Shown: piece by piece, positions 55,926 to 64,000 of the stretch | Layout: each line of letters opens with the position of its first letter | Numbering within the stretch: position 1 is the first letter of the stretch | NCBI GenBank assembly: GCA_964036315.1 | Contig: OZ038479.1 | Span: 61,220,393 to 61,284,392, forward strand | DNA from: Acanthosepion esculentum | Taxonomy: Eukaryota > Mollusca > Cephalopoda > Sepiida > Sepiidae | DNA: 64,000 nt | Direction of reading: 5' to 3' | Position numbers and translations under genes: made by a program | Notes under the pieces: generated by a model | The model's database searches: none | Told to the model about the DNA's origin: nothing | The model's input: only the letters and a program-made list of their open reading frames with translations

Positions 55926-57460
55926 TGAGTTCTGAGATTGAAGCTGGGATCGATCCTAATCCTAGTTTGTTGTTCAACTACGCCCATGAGGACTGAGAAG
56001 AGAAGGAACAGATGATGCTGTTGATTGTTACTGCTACCCAGGAACAACCGCTTCTGTTGGAGACTGGTGAGAAGTTTTCGTACTGGAAAGGTGGTCCTTT
56101 GGGATATACCCAGTACAATAATCCCGGAAATATTTCCACCATTTTTAGAAGACCGTAGTAGTGTAAAGAGGTTGCAGGATTCCCTTAGCTTAGGGGCATT
56201 ATTGTTTGATTTCGTTGGGAAGTATTCTACTTGTTTGAAGAGTGAACACCCAAGAAGACATAGCACTCTTCGGACCTGTCCCACATCACGTTCGGTTCTC
56301 GTGTAGGGCTATGGAAGGAGCGCCTCCGAGATTTGTAGGTTTCAGATCGGTTGTTGAAATGATGTACACCAGTCATAGTTCCGACGTGTGAGGTAGCCAA
56401 TGAAAACCGTTGTGCGTGCGAAGCTATCATCGTATGTGTCCTTTGTGCTGCATCACGTCTGGATATTTGGTGTCTGATGCTTTGGCGATCTGTGATGAGT
56501 GGCTGAAACATTCAGAGGGCGAATATCGTTATATGCTTTAAGAGCTTGTCTGTGTTGTTCTGCGTGTTGTTGGGTAGTTTCAGTACAGGATTGTTCGAAT
56601 TCTGACCACAATACATTTTTCTATGTTGACCCATTACATAATCCATACTGCGTTGTATGAAGCCAATTGAAGTGGAATCGAATACCAGGTGACTGAAACT
56701 CTATTTCATGCTTTTAGGCTCAATGGCCGTTTTCCAGAGCGTCTGCTTCAGTGATAGCAGCGACGGTTTCCTTCTCGATTGATAGAATGTATTCATTGAT
56801 ACTTCCACCTTGGCCTTTTTGAGATTCATCCTCGTTTTATTTCAAGTGAAAGTAAGGCATGCCATGGCCGCTTCAAATTTAGCCCGTTCCATACCTGCGT
56901 GAAGCTTTCGTAGTGCACAAAGCTCGTGGCCTATTTCTGTGAGGGTGATTTTTCGGACATGGTGATAGAAACAGAACACTACTGTATTGTCGTGAGCCCT
57001 CCTGGTGTTTGACGTAATAGTAGTAGTGCTTGAAGATAGTGTGAACAGCTATCCTAAACACCAGAAAGCCGCCACTTGCAATTTGTATCAGTTCTCGTGG
57101 CTGGCTGAGCGCTTCATCATCGGATGAGCTGAATGATCATCCTAATCCACTCGATAGCATCACCATTTTACTGTTCTGTATCCAGAGTACGCGTCCGTTC
57201 CTTACGTGTGCGTAAGATAAACGCCCTAAGGCAATCAAAACTCCGAAGAAGTCCTGTCCATTGTCAGATTCATTAAAAGACAAAATATTATATCTGGGAG
57301 TAACATTGAGAGGATAAGAACACTGAGAATCACGTGCATGAACTCATGCCTTTACTGTGTTGGTGATAACCAAAGCAAATAGGAAGTAGTAAAAAACGGT
57401 GACGAATATAAAAAGTACCTAAGCTAAAAACGGGACAAGCAAAGAGAAGTAAAACAATGC
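55926..57460. other. unassigned sequence within a LINE
   Basis: Frames of 93-127 codons occur on both strands (plus 56025-56306; minus 55901-56284 and 56227-56511), but none matches a family I can name. Minus-strand text has a retroelement-like flavour without diagnostic motifs. It separates the N-terminal and C-terminal parts of one LINE family. Confidence 0.4.
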
Positions 57461-58383
57461 AGTTTTTGTACTGTGGTAACAGAACACTGCCCGTTAACAA
57501 TGTTTGCAATGCAGCGTTATATATTTGCACGGTATGCTTATTGGAATTCGCCATATGGATCTTTGGAAGCTGGTCTCTTTCTACCATCTGTGTGCCTGTT
57601 ACATTTGCTAATTATTTGAATCATGCAGTTTTTCTCTTCACTGATTTCAACTCTGATGCTTTCAAGGAATTCTGCTCTAATTTCGTTTGATTCATCTTCA
57701 TCAGTGACAGAATCTGAGCCAGTGAAATTGTTTATGTACAACTAGATTCTTCACTTTCATTTCCTGAGATATTATTTCGTATCTCATTTATTTGAGCTAG
57801 TACCTCACCTTCTGTTATATTATGTATTTCCACTCTTGATCGTGATCTATTTCTGTATTTGAGAGTCTTTTATTTCGTATGATGCCCCTGCGGACATTGG
57901 CAAGATACGATCGAGAGAGGTCGAGATAAAATCCTATTTCAGTTCCTACCGTATCTTTCCATATTTTGCATGTCTGATCCGAGAGGTTTTGGGGTTTTTT
58001 GAGGGCAGTGAAAAAAGATGTCATGTTTATTCTTCGTGATTCCATTTCGTTCGTTTTTTGGCATTAAGTCACCAGGGCCAAAGTTAGAGTTAATCCGGTT
58101 TTGGTGACCATGTGCCCCATTGTTGGTGGAAGAGTTTGTTTCAGTGACAGATTTTTCGACCCTAGATTGGTTCCTCTTTGAGGGACGCGGACTTGTTGAC
58201 CAGTGTAGCGATCCGGTATGAGTTTTTATTTGTAAACATTGAGATTTTTTTGCATTTTATCCAATAGGTAATTTTGATAAAGATATCGCCTCTAGGACGA
58301 CTGCCGACTAAAACTAAAGAGCTCATCCTACCTATGAGACACGCCTATTCCTCGCTGAACATCAACCTGGTATTTCTAGGCCA
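57461..58383 (-). pseudogene. REL-endonuclease LINE, 5' part
   Basis: On the minus strand: RINMTSFFTALKKPQNLSD, QTCKIWKDTVGTEIGFYLDL, LANVRRGIIRNKRLSNTEID, TEGEVLAQINEIRNN, then ESNEIRAEFLESIRVEI, IIS and IYNAALQTLLTGSV. These are the N-terminal blocks of the family and run in parallel with 62.4-64.0 kb. Upstream (58060-58383) is non-coding sequence that may be the LINE's 5' region. An (ATT)n tract follows at 58391-58441. Confidence 0.75.
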
Positions 58384-58390
58384 CAAGGAG

Positions 58391-58441
<51 letters not shown>
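58391..58441. repeat. (ATT)n tract
   Basis: About 17 TTA units, possibly the tail of another minus-strand LINE. Confidence 0.93.
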
Positions 58442-58443
<2 letters not shown>

Positions 58444-59136
58444 CACATACTCTGACACGATAAAATAAAACCCGAAATGTCATTTTTGTGCATAAGACGA
58501 ATTTGCACGGAGATAAAAGATTATTGGAAGCATACAAATGATTTCGTTCGGCATTAAATTAAGAGCGACTGAAACAAATCAAAAGTCGCTACTGAAATAA
58601 ATTGATAATGAAATAGCTAAAAATGAAGATTTCCATAATTTAAGCCCAAATCAAAACACCGAAAGACACAATCAAAATTATGACAGCATCATATCAGTCA
58701 TCAGTTGGCACCGGAATTTTGATGGAATTTCGAAAATGCTACACGACAGTTATGAACATATTTCGCAAAAATATCCGCTTTTTAAAGAGGTTTTTCATAT
58801 CTTTCAAAACAAATAAAAATAGACAAATTTTAACAAATGCAAGTGGGGAAAAACGCCAGAGAGTTTTAGTAATATTTATCGGAACCTTTAGAATTTTTAT
58901 TTCAGTCGAAACTTTAGGTGTACAACGATTGACTCATCTTTAAACGAAAGTGTTCAATTTTGAAGTAATGTGGTTACTTTGGGGACATGTTGCAGTATAA
59001 ATATAACATAAATATAATATAAATTATTTCGGCCCTCAAAAGGGCAGAAAATGACATAAGCAGACAACCATTTAGTTCTCCACGCGGCACGTTCGGATGT
59101 GGTTGCTGACAGTCTCTTTGTCTCTCTCTCTCTCCC

Positions 59137-59138
<2 letters not shown>
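58442..59138. other. unassigned sequence
   Basis: An 87-codon frame (58680-58943) has no recognisable domain. Confidence 0.5.

Positions 59139-59181
<43 letters not shown>
59139..59181. repeat. (TATC)n microsatellite
   Basis: About 11 units after a TC-rich lead-in. Confidence 0.95.
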
Positions 59182-59182
<1 letters not shown>

Positions 59183-59523
59183 CTGTTCTTTTATATACAG
59201 TTTATATACAAAGTTACAAACAGCTTGACACGAATCTCGGTTCTGCTAAAATCAAAAGTCTTCTTGTTCTTTTAATTAGCCAAAATTATTTATTTTCTGG
59301 CGTTCCTTTCTTTTCCTTCTGACAGCGAGAGTTATACGTGGAGCCTCTCTTGTTTTGGTCGATTGCTAGTCACAATAAACTAGGACCATGGACTAGCGAA
59401 CTTCCGTTTCACATCTGTCGTTCAGTTTTTTCTTCTTTTTATATGAGAGTTGCCTTCTCATTCGTTGAGAGAGAATTAAAGAGAGAGAATTAAAGAGAGA
59501 GAAAGGTAGAGACAAAAAAAGAG

Positions 59524-60110
59524 GTGTGGATTTTTAAGGAAAGCAAATGTCTTAATTTAATTATTTTTAAAAATATTTTATTTTTATATTTTATTTTTAC
59601 GTTTGGGCACGCCACACAAGCATTCAACTCAAAACTCCATTGGAGTTTCAGATTGTTGTACTCTAAAAACACTCATAGAATGAAAAAACAAACATGTTCG
59701 TTGTGCAACAACTTGAATCAAGTCAATTCTATCACAAATTCAAAGAGAAACATCACGATTTCTTTAGAAGGTGACAGTTGTACTAATTTCCATTTAATAT
59801 ACGCCACCCAATGTACCAAACCTGACTTGATTTGTCTGGGTTGTGCAACGGAAAAATTAAATCAAAGATCCAGTGGTCGCAGGTATGATGTCAGGCACAA
59901 CAACGTGACATTAATGGAGCTTGCGGGACATTTTATTACAAACGACTGTAATTTCGACAAACATCTTAAGTTACATATCCTGAAAAATATCCAGAATCTA
60001 CCGACCTTGTGACCCTTAAAACGCATGATGATGGTTATGTATACAAACCTCCGCGGAATGAACAGAATGGCAGAAGAGTTCTATAGGATATATACTAAGC
60101 TGCTTAATTA
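59524..60110 (+). pseudogene. Penelope-like element, GIY-YIG endonuclease relic
   Basis: The 162-codon frame (59524-60012) carries a Cys pair KKQTCSLCNNLNQVNS, then ITNSKRNITISLEGDSC, LIYATQC (GIY position), ICLG (YIG position), a Ser/Arg-rich turn ending RRYDVRHN (family R.SKHRYD), LAGHFITNDCNFDKHLKLHI and LKNIQ. A shifted tail reads NLRGMN and EEFYRIYTKL, the usual end (L...GMN...A.EFY). The hydrophobic first 30 residues come from unrelated upstream sequence. RT is absent. Catalytic Tyr/Gly spacing is altered. Confidence 0.65.
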
Positions 60111-60393
60111 ATTCCTCTTTGTAACCAATCAACTAACGGAAAACTTCAAGATGGGCTTGATCCCTATGAGCATTTCAATTGCATGCCATTCTTGCTGGCT
60201 GCGTTTAAATCGTTTTGACTTCTTGATTATCATTACAGCCGTTTTCTCAAGACAAGCGAAGTAGTTTTTTTAATATTTTTTTTATATTTTATGCTTGTAT
60301 ATAATTTTTAAACATAACTTGAAGAAGACGGACATAATTATTGAACTGTGTCGTTTCTTTTTTTCCTTTCTTAAATCACGCTCTTCTCTAAGT

Positions 60394-60395
<2 letters not shown>
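60111..60395. other. unassigned sequence
   Basis: Nothing recognised. Confidence 0.5.

Positions 60396-60459
<64 letters not shown>
60396..60459. repeat. (ATT)n tract
   Basis: About 21 TTA units at the 3' end of the minus-strand LINE. Confidence 0.95.
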
Positions 60460-60461
<2 letters not shown>

Positions 60462-62796
60462 TCATTTCCTTTGGTTTCTGATATATACTCATTCCTTTCC
60501 GTGTCCCGACCAGAGACCTAAGGTCAGAAATAACATCATGACATTTTTCACTGAGCAGTGTTGAAAAAACCCGATACAAGATGGTCAATTGTTTCTGGAT
60601 ATTTATCACAGAATCTGCATTTTAGACTAACAATTTTTCAGTATATGTGCTTGATAATTTCTAGTTAGCAAGCATTGGTTCTATGCAGTCAGTATAAAAC
60701 CTTTGGTTTCAGCTTTTATCCCTGCACTACATAGCCACTGATGGGTACGGTGTTTGTCTAAATCAGCTTCTTTGATCCGGTCAGAGTATTGACCTTGAAA
60801 CGGTTTATCTTGCCATTGTTTCTGTTTCCGGTCAGTTGCATTTGCCTTTGTTTTCTTTTTTAAGTATTTTGTAGTTTCAGTCGATGTATTAGGCTTTACT
60901 TGTATTTCTTCACCTACTTGAAACTCCATTTTGAACTTGTACGCTTCCTTTATTACTGAATAAAGTCGCTTACTACATCCATGTTCTTTGACACAGATCA
61001 TTATCCAGACGTCTGTAGTTTCTAGGAATCTTTGAGGGTCAATTGTTGTAGCTTTGTAAAGACCGTTCTAGTTGAACTAATCATCTGCCTCCTTCGGATC
61101 TGAGCACATACAGACGATCAACATCAGCCTTTACCAAAATCTAAATCTATTGAATGTATTTCTGTAATTCTCCCTTTTTTGAACGTTACTTTCGCACATT
61201 TATCTAATCCAAAATTCATACCTATGTTTTACAGTATTGAGGAGACCCTTCAACTCATTGTTGTTTTTGGCAAAGAGTTTGAGATCATCGATGTAGAGTA
61301 GATGATTCTTCTTTCTTCTTTAGTTTGTAACCATAGCTATTATTGTTTAATTCATGCTTACGGACTAAGGATTAAGGACATACAAAACAGAAAGGAATGT
61401 CAGGGAGTCTGCTTGAAAGACTCCTCGTTGAATATTCAGGCGGTTGGAGATGCCAGTGTCACTGGTGTGATTTTGCTTTTCCACATTCCCATGCTGTGTT
61501 TAAAGAAATTTACTATCACGGGGAAGACTTTGTACATTTCCAATGTCTTAAGTATCCAAAGTATTTACGGCAATCTATCCATGTTGTGCTAAGATTTCTA
61601 TATCGCCTCCTGCAATTTTCCAGGATCATTTTGTTTGTCAGTAGTTGAAACATATGAAACTCTCCGACATCCATTTGTTTCGAGAAAAGAGTAAGTACGG
61701 TTCGTCAGGACAGACGTGATCAATTTATACGTGGTGGACAGACATATTATTGGTTTATAATTTTTGGGTCGTCTGTTTCACTTGCTTTTGGCATGAGATA
61801 TGTAATACCTTCAGCGATCCATTCCGGGATTTCATTGGGATTATTAATAAGCATTGATAGAGGGTTTTATGGATTGATGAGAGATGATACAGCCAGTCAT
61901 GTCCTGGGGATTTCCATTTTTGGGATTTCGTTAGAGCTTGCCTAACATTATTCGTGGTTATATTTCCCCACTTTTACCCAGCATTCGTTCTTCACGTTGG
62001 ATCCATTCTGCGTTCCTTTGGACGGCTCCAAATATTCTACCAAAATTTCCGCACTTTGTCAATAGATGGTGGCTTTTTAGCATGTATAACTGCTTTTCCA
62101 ATTTCCCTGTAAAATTTCTTAACGTCTGTTTGGAATATTTTATTTTGGCGATAGAACCTACAAAGTTTTTCGTATCGTCTTCTTCTCTGTGCCTTTAAGT
62201 GCATTTTCTGATTTAGCATTTCCTTGATTGATGGAATTTCATTTAGAGATCTAATTCTATATTTCTGCTTGATCTTCCTGCATTTACGTATTGACCCAAT
62301 TGGGATCCTAGTGAGCTCATCCAGTATCTCACATCTGATTTCCTCGATTTCTCGCATCAGTTTTGCCTTCCAGGCTGGCTCCCTTTGTCCCTTGTTTCAT
62401 CTTTTCATTGTCTTGACTCCAAACTTCCCAGCAGCTGCTAAAGCTGTTGCGTATATGATATTGTTAACTTCTGTGACGCTTTCCAGTGGTTTGTCCGTTA
62501 ACAGTTTCTCCTGTGCAGCGTTGTATATTTACACATTGTACTTATTGGACTTTGACATGAATTTTTGGGAGCCGGTCTCTGACATTTGTGTGAGAGTTAC
62601 TCTACTGAGTACTTGGATGATGTGGGTTTTCATTTCTATGATTTCACCTCAGTGGTTTTCAAGGAATTCTACCCTAATGTAGGTTGACTCATTTTCAGTG
62701 ACTTCGTCTGGAGGTTACATCACAGGTAGATTCTGCGTTTGTATTTCCTGGGAGATTATTATTTCATATTTCATTTATTTTAATTTTTATCTCATC
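60396..62796 (-). pseudogene. REL-endonuclease LINE with recognisable RT
   Basis: The most complete LINE of the window, on the minus strand. 5' to 3': TENESTYIRVEFLENH, IYNAAQEKLLTDKPLESVTE, VNNIIYATALAAAGKFGVKT, KGQREPAWKAKLMREIEEIR, LKAQRRRRYEKLCRFYRQNK (62357-62037), LSMLINNPNEIPEWIAEGIT (RT start), HLLYIDDLKLFAKNNNELKG with the YIDD box at 61284-61295, then KEHGCSKRLYSVIKEAYKFK (61001-60681) and TKGFILTA. The zinc finger and REL domain are deleted before the 3' sequence and the (AAT)n tail at 60396-60459. Multiple stops and frameshifts. Confidence 0.85.
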
Positions 62797-63715
62797 TTTG
62801 AAAATTTTTAGGTCAAAGGAGAACAAAAGACACTCACTGTGTTACTGACCCTGAGAACCTGCTGATATTTTTTTAATGGACTGTGATTGGACGGTTCAAA
62901 GGTGAAGTGTCCCCCTTTGAAAGGGAAGGGAGAACTGTGACTGAAGCTTAGCAGCAGTTGGAAATGAGACAACTTAGAGGGAAGAGGTTCGTTTTCTCTC
63001 ACCCTGCTGAAAATGCAGGCAGCTTTTGCTCATAAGTAAGGATGCATGGGTAACAAAGTTGCTGAGGGCAAGTTTCCTCTTCAGAGAAAGTTTTGAGAAG
63101 TCCCCTTGAAGTCCGTAAGGGGAGTTTGGAGCCAAAGCCGTTTGAGAAGAAGACGAAGGAGCGAACACGTACGTTTTCAAAAAAGAATTTTGCCACGTGT
63201 TTATGTAAATTTCCACCTTCTAGCGGCCGTAAAAGAAAAGCGTAATTTCCAGGCGGACGGGAAGAAAATAAGTGAAGAAAGATGGGAGATGGTCTCCAGG
63301 AAGAGAACTTTGTCTACACAAGAGAGAAAAGAGAAAAGATAAAAACTTTTGAACCCTGAAAGGACTGAAAGTGTACTGTAGAGCTAAGACTATTCCCCCT
63401 TTTTTATTGTTATCATTGACATAGCAGGTGGGCGCAATTCTTTTTTTTGTTTGTTGTGCATTGTAATTTTTAAGTTTGTTTTCTGCTACTTTTTTTACAT
63501 TGTGTTAGTCAGAGAATAGGTTGTGCTATTCTCAGCAAAAAGGGACGAATTTTTGCAAGAACCCTTATTTAGCTAGTTAGAAATAAATATTTTTTCTTTG
63601 TAATTGAATCTGCTTTGCATTTTTTTTCTTTCTTTTTTGTTATTAATTCGCGCAATAGTGAAAATATTGTTGCAGCAGGTTTTATTTTTTGAAAGAAAAT
63701 AAAAATTTCCGAAAC
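62797..63715. mobile_element. 0.92 kb insertion in the LINE, class unknown
   Basis: The LINE frame runs ...RDESRKII.QR before, and DEIKIKINEI after, the insertion. Comparison with 57.8 kb shows the sequence between is extra. CATC occurs at both junctions (62793-62796 and about 63716-63719) and once in the inferred empty site, so a 4 bp duplication is likely. Its ends, TTTGAAAATTTTTA and on the other strand TTTCGGAAATTTTTA, are weakly inverted. Frames of 64-80 codons inside have no recognisable product. Confidence 0.6.
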
Positions 63716-63719
63716 ATCC

Positions 63720-64000
63720 TCTGTTATATTATTTTTCTACTCTCATCTCTTTATTGTTTGAGTGATGGGTTATTTTATTCTGTCTTATATCTAGTTTAAT
63801 TTTTATCTATTTCTGCATTTGAGAGTCTTTTCTTTCACACGATGTCCCTGCGGACATTGGCAAGTATCATGTTTGGGTTGAGATGAGGTCTTCTTTCACT
63901 TCCTACCATAGTTCTCCATATTTGTTATGTCTGATTCGCGGTGTTCTTTTGTGGATTTTCGAGTGCGGTGAAAATGACTTGTTGATACTCTTCGCGAGTT
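63720..64000 (-). pseudogene. N-terminal part of the interrupted LINE
   Basis: On the minus strand: TREEYQQVIFTALENPQKNT, QTYQIWRTMVGSERRPHL, ILANVRRDIV, a stop, KKRLSNAEID. This parallels 58.03-57.82 kb and continues past the window edge. Confidence 0.8.

Noticed and set aside
59524..60012. Secreted host protein with an N-terminal hydrophobic segment
   Set aside because: The hydrophobic start comes from AT-rich sequence, and the rest matches the Penelope-like GIY-YIG region in order, with a frameshifted end.
62840..63690. AACCTGCTG / CAGCAGGTT as the TIRs of the 63 kb insertion
   Set aside because: The 9 bp match lies inside the junctions defined by comparison with the other LINE copy and has no matching duplication, so it is probably coincidental.

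Overview
The window is intergenic DNA from an animal genome, packed with transposable elements (TEs) and microsatellites. The likeliest source is a mollusc, probably a cephalopod. That rests on the TE families recognised here (a CAGGGTGCGATGG-ended mariner, REL-endonuclease LINEs, K02A2.6-like Gypsy) plus very dense (TA)n, (CA)n, (GA)n and (ATT)n tracts. It is a judgement from family resemblance, not a search result. I found no convincing host exon, tRNA or rRNA gene, and nothing prokaryotic. Nearly all long open frames are decayed TE genes or read-through of simple repeats.

Layout, 1-24.7 kb. The window opens inside the 3' end of a LINE with a restriction-like endonuclease (1-480). A decayed mariner (about 1815-6090) is split by a 3.6 kb ZMYM1-like hAT element (2173-5795) with terminal repeats and a near-perfect 8 bp target duplication. 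Two tRNA-derived SINE-like copies lie at 7.8 and 8.8 kb. A Tc1-like relic (12.35-16.28 kb) is split by a Gypsy element (12970-15927) with paired LTRs, a GTTAT duplication, a primer-binding-site leader repeated about five times, and an internal deletion that removed reverse transcriptase. A dead mariner follows (16311-17550). A second Tc1-like relic and a fragment of an uncharacterised multicopy gene family lie at 23.0-24.7 kb.

Layout, 25-47 kb. A deletion-derived mariner (26189-26977), long TA/GA/CA tracts, a foldback element (31552-31835), a LINE reverse-transcriptase relic (32.1-33.2 kb), another Tc1-like relic (33.6-34.1 kb), a 1.3 kb polypurine minisatellite (34.7-35.97 kb) and a TTAA-flanked MITE (37127-37367). 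At 38.1-40.2 kb is the most interesting locus: a decayed but nearly complete copy of the uncharacterised zinc-finger gene family, behind an array of heat-shock-element-like sites and a TATA-like box. Then come a LINE relic (41.3-43.0 kb), a solo LTR with CRE-like and YY1-like sites (44215-44515), and a cluster of inverted-repeat elements (45.0-46.95 kb).

Layout, 48-64 kb. A tRNA-derived SINE, a hAT-type MITE, a LINE fragment, a tandem pair of hammerhead-like motifs (52.9-53.07 kb), several minus-strand REL-LINE copies (54.4-58.4 and 60.4-64.0 kb) and a Penelope-like GIY-YIG relic (59.5-60.1 kb). The last LINE carries a 0.9 kb insertion with a 4 bp duplication.

The pieces do not form a pathway. 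They record successive insertions: hAT into mariner, Gypsy into Tc1, an unknown element into a LINE, and TA-targeting elements into TA microsatellites.
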